A stretch of 64,000 nt of DNA, from assembly GCF_902809855.1 (NCBI RefSeq), contig NZ_CADDWJ010000002.1:1347860-1411859 (forward strand). The letters are read 5' to 3'. Under the pieces are notes generated by a model. The model ran no database searches and had not been told where the DNA came from. It worked only from the letters and a program-made list of their open reading frames with translations. Positions 36,753 through 45,794 of the stretch are shown here, one piece after another. The stretch comes from Acinetobacter sp. Marseille-Q1618 (GTDB lineage Bacteria > Pseudomonadota > Gammaproteobacteria > Pseudomonadales > Moraxellaceae). The translations under genes were made by a program, and so were the position numbers. The stretch's first letter is position 1, and each line of letters begins with the position of its first letter.

Positions 36753-37786
36753 CATGCTTCCTTAAGGTTTTTTTGAGTGTTGGCAAACAACACCTTAAAA
36801 CCTTGTTGATCTGCTTTGGTCGTACATTGACCAAAACTTTGTTCAATAAGTAATGGGTAATTTAGAAAGCGGTTTGCCACAATCCATAATTCGCCACCTG
36901 ATTTTAAATGTCGTCTTGCACTTTTGCATAAATTTTCACTGGCATTGTAATCGGTCTGTATGCCTTGATGAAATGGTGGATTACTGACGATGGCGTGCAA
37001 AAATAAAGGTGCATCATCAATCCCTGTGACCGCTTTAATTTCAAGTTGTTCTAAAGGTAGATTATTTTTTTCAAACGTCATTTGGGTGGATGCTAAAGCA
37101 AAAGCATCAACATCTAAAGCAAAAATACGATTTTTAGGATTTATTTTAGATAAATAGGCACTGATCACGCCTGCACCACAACCAAAATCAGCAATTTTGC
37201 CTGAAGTTACTTGTGATAAATACGGCAACAATACTGCAGTACCGACATCTAAACGGTTTTGGCTAAAAACACCAGGAAGGGCGCAGATACTAAGTTCACC
37301 TGCTGGTGTGGTCACTGAATAGTGTTGTACCCATTCTGCTAATGTTTTGGCTTTAATAGTTTTATCTGTTGTGAGTTGCCACATTTGACAATGTCGAGCA
37401 CTATCTAATTTGATGGCATATCCAAAGGGCTGTAGTTGTTTTGCAGCACGTTCAACCCCGCCTTTTTTCTCACCGACAAGAAAAATGGTTGAGCCAATCG
37501 CAAGACGACTGACTAAATTGTGCAATATATAATTGAGTAATTCTTTGGACTTTGGCACGAACACAATAGCTTGATCAAAATCTTGTTCAGGAACATCTGT
37601 GCCAAAATGAACCTGAGCATTTAGATTTTGGAAATATTGAAATTCATTAAAATTCCACGTCCAAATGCGGGCTTCGATGTCATGAGCTAAATTTGAAAGT
37701 AAGTCATCCGTTGGTGCATTCACCAATAATACACGTCCAGAAAGATAGTCATGCTGTCGAATGACAACTTCACTGCTTGGCTCCAT
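36752..37786 (-). CDS. rsmC: 16S rRNA (guanine-1207-N2)-methyltransferase RsmC
   Basis: 344 aa from ATG 37786 (MEPSSEVV); ATG 37795 is in frame and as likely. It has an N-terminal pseudo-methyltransferase half and a catalytic half with SAM motif '[18 protein letters not shown]' and the NPPFH catalytic loop (VSNPPFHQG). This is the RsmC/RlmG pattern; RsmC makes m2G1207 in 16S rRNA. The length fits RsmC. The stop overlaps the start of the permease. Confidence 0.87.
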   Translation of the reverse strand: MEPSSEVVIRQHDYLSGRVLLVNAPTDDLLSNLAHDIEARIWTWNFNEFQYFQNLNAQVHFGTDVPEQDFDQAIVFVPKSKELLNYILHNLVSRLAIGSTIFLVGEKKGGVERAAKQLQPFGYAIKLDSARHCQMWQLTTDKTIKAKTLAEWVQHYSVTTPAGELSICALPGVFSQNRLDVGTAVLLPYLSQVTSGKIADFGCGAGVISAYLSKINPKNRIFALDVDAFALASTQMTFEKNNLPLEQLEIKAVTGIDDAPLFLHAIVSNPPFHQGIQTDYNASENLCKSARRHLKSGGELWIVANRFLNYPLLIEQSFGQCTTKADQQGFKVLFANTQKNLKEA

Positions 37787-37893
37787 ATTCACCATCCATC
37801 ATAAAAATTTAAAAAGGTATGTTTTCATTCAAAAAAGAAGTGCTAACAAACCAAATGCCCAGACTCGGCTGGGCATTATAAAGAAAGACGAAA

Positions 37894-39267
37894 TTACTTT
37901 TTAGTTTCAGGTAAAACTAAATTTAAAATCAACGCAGCAATACCACCAGTTGCAACACCTGAACTAAAAATATTACGTGGCAATTCAGGAAGATGCTCTA
38001 AGATCTGTGGAACTTGCGCAACACCTAAACCGAGTGCTAAAGAAATCGCAATAATTAATAAAGCACGACGATCAAGTGTGACACCAGACAAAATATTGAT
38101 CCCAGAAGCCGCAACTGCACCAAACATGACCATTACAGCACCACCGAGTACGGCTTGAGGAACGGCTTGAATCACACCTGCAACCGCAGGGAATAAACCT
38201 AAAATGATCAGCATGATCGCAATCCAAATCCCAACGTAGCGACTTGCCACACCAGTCAGTTGAATCACACCATTATTTTGGGCAAAAACGGAACTTGGAA
38301 AAGTATTGAAAATACCCGCAAGGAATGAGTTTGCACCATTGACCAATACACCACCTTTAATACGCTCCATCCAAACAGGGCCATCGACAGGTTGATTCGA
38401 GATTTTTGAAGTTGCCGTGACATCGCCAATGGCTTCTAGAGAAGTCACAAGGTAAATAAATGCCATCGGAATAAATAAACTCCAAGAGAAACTTAAACCA
38501 AAATGCATCGGTGTTGGGATTTGAACCAAAGGCGCATCTTTTAAACCTGAGAAATTTAAATACCCCATATAGCCAGCAAGTGCATAACCAATCACCAAAG
38601 CAATTAAAATCGCTGAACTTTTTACCCATACGATTTTAAAACGATTCAGTAAAATGATAATCGCTAACACTGTACAAGACATAATTAGATTATCAGCGCT
38701 GGCAAAGGTTTTATTTTCCATGGCTTGATAACCACCACCCATACTGATCAGACCTTCTTTAATTAAAGTCAAACCAATCAAAAGCACGACAATGCCTGTA
38801 ACCAACGGGGTAATCAGTTTTTTCACCCAAGGTAAAATACGTGACACGCCCATTTCAATAAATGAACCTGCAATCACTACACCAAAAATAGAGGCCATTA
38901 CTGCTTCTACAGGTGTGCCTGCTGCAACCATAGCAGAACCAATTCCAATGATTGGTCCAATAAAGTTGAAACTTGTACCTTGAACAATCAGTAAACCTGC
39001 ACCAAATGGGCCAATTTTTTTACATTGTAAAAAAGTTGCAATGCCTGAAATCACCAAAGACATGGATAAAATCATGTTGGTATCATGGGCAGAAACCCCA
39101 AGTGCCAAACAAATCAGTAAACCCGGAGTCACAATGGGAACAATAATGGCAAGCAAATGTTGCAGTGCTGCAAAAAAAGCGATGAGTGGTTTTGGGCGAT
39201 CATTTAAGCCATAAACAAGATCAATATGACCTTGTTGTTGGTCTTTAGCGGTATTTATATCGGACAT
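37894..39267 (-). CDS. NCS2 family purine permease (xanthine/uric acid type)
   Basis: 457 aa with about 14 hydrophobic segments. 'VQGTSFNFIGPIIGIGSAM' and the NAT signature in 'FAQNNGVIQLTGVASRYVG' (QNxGxxxxT) place it in the NCS2 nucleobase:cation symporters. The 'VQGTSF' segment is typical of xanthine and urate carriers, not uracil carriers. It is an inner-membrane H+ symporter. It stands alone, divergent from typA. Confidence 0.85.
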   Translation of the reverse strand: MSDINTAKDQQQGHIDLVYGLNDRPKPLIAFFAALQHLLAIIVPIVTPGLLICLALGVSAHDTNMILSMSLVISGIATFLQCKKIGPFGAGLLIVQGTSFNFIGPIIGIGSAMVAAGTPVEAVMASIFGVVIAGSFIEMGVSRILPWVKKLITPLVTGIVVLLIGLTLIKEGLISMGGGYQAMENKTFASADNLIMSCTVLAIIILLNRFKIVWVKSSAILIALVIGYALAGYMGYLNFSGLKDAPLVQIPTPMHFGLSFSWSLFIPMAFIYLVTSLEAIGDVTATSKISNQPVDGPVWMERIKGGVLVNGANSFLAGIFNTFPSSVFAQNNGVIQLTGVASRYVGIWIAIMLIILGLFPAVAGVIQAVPQAVLGGAVMVMFGAVAASGINILSGVTLDRRALLIIAISLALGLGVAQVPQILEHLPELPRNIFSSGVATGGIAALILNLVLPETKK

Positions 39268-39441
39268 GGAGATTGGGAGAACAGCGGCAAGATGCTGCTA
39301 TTCTAATCTCTTTACACTCTTTTACAAAATAAAAAGCCTGCTATTGTGAAAAAAACTTGTAACTGTCCGCAAACTGTCACTACTAAAAGTTAAGATTTTT
39401 CTGTATAATTTGCCCTCAAACTTTAGGCGTATCGAATTTAC

Positions 39442-41280
39442 ATGTCAGATATTAAAACTCTCCGCAATATTGCTATTATTGCTCACGTCGACCACGGGAA
39501 GACAACTTTAGTTGATAAACTTTTACAACAATCAGGTGCGCTCGGTGAACGTGCGGGCGAGATTGAACGTGTCATGGATTCAGGCGCTATTGAAAGTGAA
39601 CGTGGTATTACCATTCTTGCAAAAAACACTGCAATTAAATGGTTAGACAAACGTACAGATACTGAATACCGTATTAACATCGTGGACACCCCGGGACATG
39701 CTGACTTCGGTGGTGAAGTTGAACGTGTAATGTCAATGGTTGACTGCGTACTTCTTTTGGTTGACTCTCAAGAAGGTCCAATGCCACAAACACGTTTCGT
39801 AACGCAAAAAGCGTTCGCACGTGGTTTGAAGCCAATCGTGATCATTAACAAAGTAGACAAACCAAGTGCACGTCCAGACTGGGTAATCGACCAAGTATTT
39901 GACTTGTTTGACAACCTTGGTGGTACAGATGAACAGTTAGATTTCCCTGTAGTGTATGCATCAGGTCTTCGTGGTGTGGCAGGTCCATCTCCAGAAGAAC
40001 TTGCTGATGACATGACACCATTGTTCCAAACGATCGTTGACATCGTTGAACCACCAGCAGTTGATGTTGATGGTCCATTCCAAATGCAAATTTCTTCACT
40101 TGACTATAACAGCTTCGTTGGTGTGATCGGTATTGGTCGTATCCAACGTGGTTCAGTGAAAACCAATACACCAGTAACTGTGATTGATAAAGAAGGTAAG
40201 ACACGTAACGGTCGTATCTTAAAAATCATGGGCTATCATGGTTTAGATCGTGTGGATGTTGATTCTGCATCTGCAGGTGATATCGTATGTATCACAGGTC
40301 TTGATGCATTGAACATTTCTGACACAATTTGTGATCCGAAAAATGTTGAAGCTTTACCAGCATTGTCTGTAGATGAGCCAACTGTGTCGATGACGTTCCA
40401 AGTGAACAATTCACCGTTTGCTGGTAAAGAAGGTAAATTCGTAACTTCACGTAATATCCGTGAACGTTTAGACCGTGAATTGATCCATAACGTTGCATTA
40501 CGTGTGGAAGATACGGACAGTCCTGATAAATTCAAAGTATCAGGTCGTGGTGAACTACATCTTTCTGTATTGATCGAAAACATGCGCCGTGAAGGCTTTG
40601 AGATGGGTGTATCTCGTCCGCAAGTGATCATGAAAGAAATTGATGGCGAAATGCAAGAGCCATACGAAAACGTAACATTTGACGTCGATGAACAGCACCA
40701 AGGTGCGATCATGGAACAAATGGGGAACCGTAAAGGTGAAATGACTAATATGGAAGTAGACGGTAAAGGTCGTATCCGTATTGAAGCAACTGTTCCTTCA
40801 CGTGGTTTGATTGGTTTCCGTTCAGAATTCTTGACCATCACTTCTGGTACAGGGATCATGACATCAAGCTTCTCTCACTATGGTCCAGCGAAAGCAGGTC
40901 AAGTGGCGAAACGTCAAAACGGTGTATTGATTTCAATGGTGAATGGTACTTGTTTAGCATTCGCATTGTTCACTCTACAAGATCGTGGTCGTCTATTTGC
41001 TGAACCGCAATTAGAAGTATATGAAGGTATGATCGTGGGTATGAACTCTCGTTCAGATGACATGACTGTGAACCCAACCAAAGCAAAACAGTTAACCAAC
41101 ATGCGTGCATCGGGTACAGATGAAGCATTAACTTTAACACCTGCAATCAAATTCACGCTTGAACAAGCTTTAGAATTTATTGAAGATGATGAATTGGTTG
41201 AAGTAACACCTAAGTCAGTACGTATTCGTAAAAAATTCTTAACTGAAAACGAACGTAAACGTGCTGCACGTGGTATGTAA
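39442..41280 (+). CDS. typA: TypA/BipA ribosome-associated GTPase
   Basis: 612 aa. G1 [15 protein letters not shown], switch I 'ERGITILAKN', G3 DTPGHADF, G4 NKVDKP, then EF-G-like domains and the BipA C-terminal domain ('GYEGMIVGMNSRSDDM'). It is a translation-linked GTPase for ribosome assembly at low temperature and under stress. It lacks EF-G domain IV, as expected from its length. A TATAAT at 39404-39409 is a likely -10 box. Confidence 0.97.
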   Translation: MSDIKTLRNIAIIAHVDHGKTTLVDKLLQQSGALGERAGEIERVMDSGAIESERGITILAKNTAIKWLDKRTDTEYRINIVDTPGHADFGGEVERVMSMVDCVLLLVDSQEGPMPQTRFVTQKAFARGLKPIVIINKVDKPSARPDWVIDQVFDLFDNLGGTDEQLDFPVVYASGLRGVAGPSPEELADDMTPLFQTIVDIVEPPAVDVDGPFQMQISSLDYNSFVGVIGIGRIQRGSVKTNTPVTVIDKEGKTRNGRILKIMGYHGLDRVDVDSASAGDIVCITGLDALNISDTICDPKNVEALPALSVDEPTVSMTFQVNNSPFAGKEGKFVTSRNIRERLDRELIHNVALRVEDTDSPDKFKVSGRGELHLSVLIENMRREGFEMGVSRPQVIMKEIDGEMQEPYENVTFDVDEQHQGAIMEQMGNRKGEMTNMEVDGKGRIRIEATVPSRGLIGFRSEFLTITSGTGIMTSSFSHYGPAKAGQVAKRQNGVLISMVNGTCLAFALFTLQDRGRLFAEPQLEVYEGMIVGMNSRSDDMTVNPTKAKQLTNMRASGTDEALTLTPAIKFTLEQALEFIEDDELVEVTPKSVRIRKKFLTENERKRAARGM

Positions 41281-41310
41281 TCTTTAGAAATTCATTATTT
41301 CTAAGCAAAG

Positions 41311-41340
41311 CCGCAATTTGTCAAAGTTGCGGTTTTTTTT
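41311..41340 (+). terminator. Terminator after typA
   Basis: CCGCAA / TTGCGG stem with a 10-nt loop and eight T. Confidence 0.85.
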
Positions 41341-41471
41341 ATAAAATGTAAACAGATATTTGGAATTTTCAAAAAACCAAGTAAATTAGGTGGAATTGTA
41401 TTTTAAATAATTAATGTAATAAACATCACATTAAAATACAGCCATAAAAATTCCTATGTTGGAGCGATCAC

Positions 41472-41897
41472 ATGAGTATTATTCAAGAATTTAAAGAATT
41501 TGCTGTAAAAGGCAATATGATGGACATGGCAATCGGTGTGATCATCGGTGGTGCTTTTGGTAAAATCATTGATTCATTGGTAAAAGATATTATTATGCCG
41601 TTGATTTCCGTGATTACCGGTGGTGGTGTTGATTTTACACAGAAGTTTTTTGTATTGGGGGACAATCCAAACAATTTAACGTCTTTAGATGAACTTACCA
41701 AAGCGGGTGTTAACGTCTTAACTTATGGTAACTTTATTACAATTTTCTTAAACTTCCTGATTTTGGCTTGGGTGGTTTTCTTATTGGTTAAATTCTTGAA
41801 TCGTATTCGTAAACCTGTTGAAGAAGCTCCTGCTGCAACACCAGAAGATATTGAATTATTACGTGAAATTCGTGACGAATTGAAGAAACGTCAATAA
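41472..41897 (+). CDS. mscL: Large-conductance mechanosensitive channel MscL
   Basis: 141 aa, typical. The N-terminal amphipathic [20 protein letters not shown] and the pore helix '[23 protein letters not shown]' are diagnostic. A second TM helix ([20 protein letters not shown]) and a charged C-terminal bundle follow. It is an inner-membrane osmotic release valve. ATG 41472 has GGAG 7 nt upstream and lies 191 nt after typA, with its own terminator. Confidence 0.97.
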   Translation: MSIIQEFKEFAVKGNMMDMAIGVIIGGAFGKIIDSLVKDIIMPLISVITGGGVDFTQKFFVLGDNPNNLTSLDELTKAGVNVLTYGNFITIFLNFLILAWVVFLLVKFLNRIRKPVEEAPAATPEDIELLREIRDELKKRQ

Positions 41898-41923
41898 TCC
41901 TAAAAGCATTTATTGAATATATT

Positions 41924-41950
41924 AAACGGTACTTTCGGGTACCGTTTTTT
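41924..41950 (+). terminator. Terminator after mscL
   Basis: AAACGGTAC, loop TTTCGG, GTACCGTTT and a T-run. Confidence 0.9.
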
Positions 41951-41992
41951 GTGTGTACTATGAAATTGGTTATTGATGAAGGAAATTGGAGC

Positions 41993-42622
41993 ATGCACAA
42001 ACGACTCATTTTAAGCACACTCATATTGAGCTTGGTTGCATGTACTGAACCTGAAACGAATAAAACAGAACAACAAAAAAATCAATTCACAAGTGCAGAA
42101 AATAAAAATAACTATCAAGGACTTACTTTTGAAGATATTCCTAATCAAGATACAACCTATGAAACCATAGAAGCTAATAATATTGATGAAAATGAAATAC
42201 TGATGAACGCTTTACAGACTGAGTTATTAAAAAATAAATTTGAGTTATTTGAAAGTGAAAGTGGTAAGACATGGTCTGAAAATGATTGTAATTTAAATAA
42301 AATTATTAAAGTAAAAGGTGAAGGACTGCGGGTTTATACTGCTGAAAGCAAACAAGGGATTGGACCTAAGAAAAATTATTTTCCTGATTTTACCCTGTTG
42401 GTTTTTGGCTTTGATGATGAACAACAAGCGAAGCAACATTTTAAAACTTTGGCATCTGCGGTGAACTCACAAGGTTTTTGTAATGGTAAAGCACCTGAAA
42501 AAATCGTAAGAAATGGCAGTGAAGTATTTTATTTTGCTACTCGCGCAGAGATGTTTAGAGGATATATTGAGCAATATGCTGAATTTATTCAGGATTATAA
42601 AGAGGCTGATATTGCGCAATAA
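41993..42622 (+). CDS. Putative lipoprotein of unknown function
   Basis: 209 aa from ATG 41993 (MHKRLILSTLILSLVAC); the lipobox LVAC sets the modified Cys at 17-18. AAGGA lies 9 nt upstream. The ORF opens at 41951 but the extra codons overlap the terminator. After a polar Asn/Glu/Gln linker, a mixed alpha/beta domain includes 'TWSENDCNLNKIIKVKG' and 'DDEQQAKQHFKTLASAVNSQ'. I do not recognise the family. It is convergent with ppiC, 20 nt away. Confidence 0.7.
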   Translation: MHKRLILSTLILSLVACTEPETNKTEQQKNQFTSAENKNNYQGLTFEDIPNQDTTYETIEANNIDENEILMNALQTELLKNKFELFESESGKTWSENDCNLNKIIKVKGEGLRVYTAESKQGIGPKKNYFPDFTLLVFGFDDEQQAKQHFKTLASAVNSQGFCNGKAPEKIVRNGSEVFYFATRAEMFRGYIEQYAEFIQDYKEADIAQ

Positions 42623-42642
42623 CATATCAGTCTTACCAATCC

Positions 42643-42927
42643 TTAAAAATCCATCCGAAATTTAATTTCTAATAAGTGAAAACCAAACTGGCTTTTGATC
42701 GGCCCATGTAGCTCACGTTCAGCTAAACTAAATACAGCCTTATCAATTGGTGTAACCAAATCGCCTTTTTTCACTTCTCCCAGTTCTCCGCCACGTTTGG
42801 CAGAGTTACAAGTAGAATGTTGTTTGGCAATTTTAGCAAAGTCAGCACCATCCAAGATTTTTTGTTTTAACTGTTGTGCTAAGTCTTTATCTTTCACCAA
42901 AATATGTCGAACAATTGCAGTTTTCAT
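42643..42927 (-). CDS. ppiC: Parvulin-type peptidyl-prolyl isomerase PpiC
   Basis: 94 aa, a single cytosolic parvulin domain with no signal peptide. 'VRHILVKDKDLAQQLKQKI', 'DFAKIAKQHSTC', 'RGGELGEVKKGDLV' and 'GPIKSQFGFHLLEI' cover the domain, with the His and Cys of the active site seen. It catalyses cis/trans proline isomerisation. It starts 6 nt after mutM and probably shares its transcript. Confidence 0.92.
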   Translation of the reverse strand: MKTAIVRHILVKDKDLAQQLKQKILDGADFAKIAKQHSTCNSAKRGGELGEVKKGDLVTPIDKAVFSLAERELHGPIKSQFGFHLLEIKFRMDF

Positions 42928-42933
42928 TGGGTT

Positions 42934-43773
42934 TTACCTGTCGAAATTTTCTTTACAGTTTTTACTTTTTAAGGGTTGGCATTGTGGACAAAACACACTT
43001 GCGCGTTGTCCTAACTTTAAATTTTCTAAGGTTGTTTCACAATTTACGCACATTTCACCTGCACGACCATAAGCTAAAAGTGTTTGTTGGAAATAACCAT
43101 TTTCACCCATTGCATTGCTGTAATCACGTAAGGTAGAACCACCTAAATCAATTGCTTGTTTCAAAATACGCTTAATTTCAATAACCAATTGTTCAATTTG
43201 TACTTGGCTTAAACTGGATGCAGACTGAGCGGGATGAATACCGAGATGAAATAAACTCTCAGTCGCATAAATATTCCCTACACCCACCACGACATGGTTG
43301 TCCATGATCGCAACTTTAATTCCAACATTTTTATTTTTTAATTTTTCTGCTAGATATTGCGCATTAAAATGTTCGCTTAAAGGCTCAGGCCCAAGCGTAT
43401 CAATCAATTTGGTTTGAGAGTGCTCATCTAGCCATAAAATACAACCAAATCGTCTAGGGTCATGATAACGCAGTTGAATATCTTCAAAGTCAATAATCAG
43501 GTGATCATGCTTGCGTAGTTCTTCATCAGCCTTACACAGTCGAAAACTACCAGACATACCCAAATGCCAAAGCATACTGTCTTGTTCAAAGGTAGCTAAA
43601 ATATATTTAGAACGGCGATCTAGTTGAAGTAATGTTTGCCCGACTAATTTTGAAATATCATCAGGAATTGCCCAACGTAAACGTGATTCTCGTATCTGCA
43701 CAGATTTCACTTTTTGATTTAGCAAAGGAAATAGGCTGACTTTGGTAGTTTCAACTTCAGGTAATTCAGGCAT
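42934..43773 (-). CDS. mutM: Formamidopyrimidine-DNA glycosylase (Fpg/MutM)
   Basis: 279 aa. The catalytic N-terminal PELPEVE, the DNA-binding lysine loop RRSKYILA, the H2TH segment ('GVGNIYATESLFHLGIHP') and a C-terminal zinc finger (CVNC ... CPQC) are all present. It removes 8-oxoguanine and FapyG from DNA by base excision repair. Start ATG 43773 is the fixed family start, since Pro2 is the nucleophile. The gene is upstream of ppiC. Confidence 0.96.
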   Translation of the reverse strand: MPELPEVETTKVSLFPLLNQKVKSVQIRESRLRWAIPDDISKLVGQTLLQLDRRSKYILATFEQDSMLWHLGMSGSFRLCKADEELRKHDHLIIDFEDIQLRYHDPRRFGCILWLDEHSQTKLIDTLGPEPLSEHFNAQYLAEKLKNKNVGIKVAIMDNHVVVGVGNIYATESLFHLGIHPAQSASSLSQVQIEQLVIEIKRILKQAIDLGGSTLRDYSNAMGENGYFQQTLLAYGRAGEMCVNCETTLENLKLGQRASVFCPQCQPLKSKNCKENFDR

Positions 43774-43872
43774 AAATATTTAGAGAATCAGGAGAGTGAC
43801 CAAATCAATATTGTAGTCAAGTTTGGTTTTTCAAGGAAGCTTAACATCTAAGTTACCATTCAACTGAAAATG

Positions 43873-43905
43873 AAAGGCTTGATCTGAAGAGTTGATCAAG
43901 CTTTT
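43873..43905. terminator. Hairpin in the 294-bp gap between mutM and the OYE gene
   Basis: GCTTGATC / GATCAAGC stem with flanking A and T runs, 9-nt loop. It is upstream of both divergent genes, so its role is unclear; it may be an intergenic repeat or end an upstream transcript. Confidence 0.4.
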
Positions 43906-44067
43906 AATAGGTTAAAAAATCAAAATATATACCTCAGTAGATAATTTATTTGATAAAACCTATATTGGTTGAATGAGTGTAAATGATGGAAATAGGCGGT
44001 TCTTTTTAACTTATACTGGTTAAATTACAGGATTGCTTGCCATAGCAAATTTATAAGGGAGTTTTGC

Positions 44068-45180
44068 ATGTCGTTATTATTTCAACCGATTCAATTTGGC
44101 AAACTCAAACTGAAGAATAAAATTGTGATCGCACCCATGTGTCAATACTCTGCAAATGAGCAGGGTGAAGTCAGTTATTGGCATGAACAGCAATGGGCGA
44201 ATTATGCTTTATCGGGTGCAGGTTTATGCATTATCGAAGCAACTGCCGTACAGGCACAAGGACGTATTAGTTATGCTGATGTAGGTTTGTGGAATGACTT
44301 ACAACGTGCGCAACTCAAAGCACTTTTGCAAAAAGTAAAAAGTATTTCACCCATGCCTTTTGGTGTGCAGTTGGCACATGCTGGACGCAAAGCTTCTACA
44401 GATAAACCGTGGTTAGGTAAAGGGCAGATCGCACCAGAGCATGCTTTGGGATGGCAAACAGTATCAGCTAGTGAGATTGCATTTAACCAAGGTGATATTC
44501 CACCGCATGCGTTGACAATAGATGAAATTCAACAGGTGATTGCAGACTTTGCAACAGCAGCCAAACGTGCAGTAGATGCTGGCTTTGACTTGATTGAAAT
44601 TCATGCAGCACATGGCTATTTGTTGCATCAATTTATGTCCCCTTTATCAAATCTAAGGACTGATGAATATGGTGGAAGTTTTGAGAATCGAATCCGTCTG
44701 AGCTTAGAAGTGTTTAGTGCAATAAAAGCGGTTGTTCCAGAGGACTATCCGATTGGGGTGCGTATTTCAGCCAGTGATTGGATGGATGAAGAGGGTGGTT
44801 GGGATATTGAATCGAGTGTAGGAATTTCTAAGGCTTTGGAGCAATTAGGCGCAGTTTATATTCATGCCTCTTCAGGTGGTTTACATGCTCAACAAAAAAT
44901 TAAACTGGGTGCAAACTATCAAGTTCCTTTTGCAAATGAAATTAAAAAGCATGTGAATATTCCTGTGATTGCAGTAGGTTTAATCACTGAACCTCAACAG
45001 GCAGAAGATATTTTGCAAAATCAGCAAGCAGATGCAATTGGGCTGGCACGTGCAATTTTATATGATCCACGTTGGCCTTGGCATGCAGCGGCAGCTTTAG
45101 GTGAGAAAATTGAAATTGCACCGCAATATTTACGCTGTCAACCCCATGCTTTTAAAGAGCTTTTTATTCAGTTTGAGTAA
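44068..45180 (+). CDS. NADH:flavin oxidoreductase, old yellow enzyme (YqjM class)
   Basis: 370 aa; an FMN TIM-barrel ene-reductase. 'IVIAPMCQYSANEQGEVSYW' (FMN loop, Cys in the YqjM position), 'GVQLAHAGRKAS', 'DLIEIHAAHGYLLHQFMSPLSN' (HxxH substrate site), 'RTDEYGGSFENR' and 'GLARAILYDPRWPW' are family signatures. It reduces activated C=C bonds with NADPH. It stands alone and ends at a terminator. Confidence 0.93.
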   Translation: MSLLFQPIQFGKLKLKNKIVIAPMCQYSANEQGEVSYWHEQQWANYALSGAGLCIIEATAVQAQGRISYADVGLWNDLQRAQLKALLQKVKSISPMPFGVQLAHAGRKASTDKPWLGKGQIAPEHALGWQTVSASEIAFNQGDIPPHALTIDEIQQVIADFATAAKRAVDAGFDLIEIHAAHGYLLHQFMSPLSNLRTDEYGGSFENRIRLSLEVFSAIKAVVPEDYPIGVRISASDWMDEEGGWDIESSVGISKALEQLGAVYIHASSGGLHAQQKIKLGANYQVPFANEIKKHVNIPVIAVGLITEPQQAEDILQNQQADAIGLARAILYDPRWPWHAAAALGEKIEIAPQYLRCQPHAFKELFIQFE

Positions 45181-45230
45181 GAAGTTATTTTAATGAATCA
45201 AAAAATTAAAAGCACTGTAATAATCTTTAA

Positions 45231-45256
45231 AAACCAATTCTTTTTAGAATTGGTTT
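45231..45256. terminator. Bidirectional terminator between the OYE gene and hemJ
   Basis: AAACCAATTC, 6-nt loop, GAATTGGTTT; T-runs follow on both strands. Confidence 0.85.
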
Positions 45257-45270
45257 AGATTTTTCATGAA

Positions 45271-45723
45271 TTAAAATGTAGGTTTAACCACTACCAAAAT
45301 CACAACAGCCAGTAAAATCACCGTTGGCATTTCATTAAAAAAGCGCCAGAATTTATGCGATTTATAATGCGCATTTTCAATCAGTTTCTTACGATAATAG
45401 CCACAAACCAAGTGGTAAATGACCAATAAACCGACTAAACCAACTTTAATATAGAACCAAAGCGCTTCGTGATAATGACGGGTTGCATCCCCCCAATCCA
45501 CCAAAAAGTGCGCAGTAATCAACGTGATAATCATCGACGGCCACATGATGCCACGATATAACTTGCGCTCCATTACTTCAAAACGTTGATGACTGACCGC
45601 ATCATCACTCATCGCATGGTAGACATAGAGGCGTGGGAGATAAAACAATGCAGCAAACCAACAGACCACTGCAATAATATGAAATGCTTTTACCCAGAGG
45701 AAAGCATCAGAAGGAGCATCCAT
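45271..45723 (-). CDS. hemJ: HemJ-type protoporphyrinogen oxidase (CopD/TIGR00701-like)
   Basis: 150 aa from ATG 45723 (MDAPSDAFLWVKAFHI), with AAGGGTGA about 7 nt upstream; the ORF continues upstream but in hairpin sequence. Four TM helices: 'FHIIAVVCWFAALFYLPRLYVY', 'IMWPSMIITLITAHFLVDW', 'LWFYIKVGLVGLLVIYHLVCGYY' and the last, PTVILLAVVILVVV. His residues conserved in HemJ bind heme. It oxidises protoporphyrinogen IX in the inner membrane. It lies downstream of fabB. Confidence 0.85.
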   Translation of the reverse strand: MDAPSDAFLWVKAFHIIAVVCWFAALFYLPRLYVYHAMSDDAVSHQRFEVMERKLYRGIMWPSMIITLITAHFLVDWGDATRHYHEALWFYIKVGLVGLLVIYHLVCGYYRKKLIENAHYKSHKFWRFFNEMPTVILLAVVILVVVKPTF

Positions 45724-45755
45724 CAAGTCACCCTTTGTAAAGGGCAGTGCGGAAG

Positions 45756-45786
45756 TGGTTGATCTATTGTTGCAATAGATCAACCA
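45756..45786. promoter_or_regulatory. Hairpin between fabB and hemJ
   Basis: A perfect 14-bp stem (TGGTTGATCTATTG / CAATAGATCAACCA) with a 3-nt loop, without a T-tract, 33 nt before the hemJ start. It could weaken read-through from fabB or protect the mRNA end. Confidence 0.5.
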
Positions 45787-45794
45787 TTTTCAAA

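Noticed and set aside
39845..40859. Long minus-strand frames opposite typA
   Set aside because: They follow from strong codon bias of typA on the other strand; no ribosome binding site or recognisable domain.
43873..43905. Hairpin before the OYE gene as a riboswitch
   Set aside because: It is a single simple stem with A/T flanks and no conserved aptamer core.
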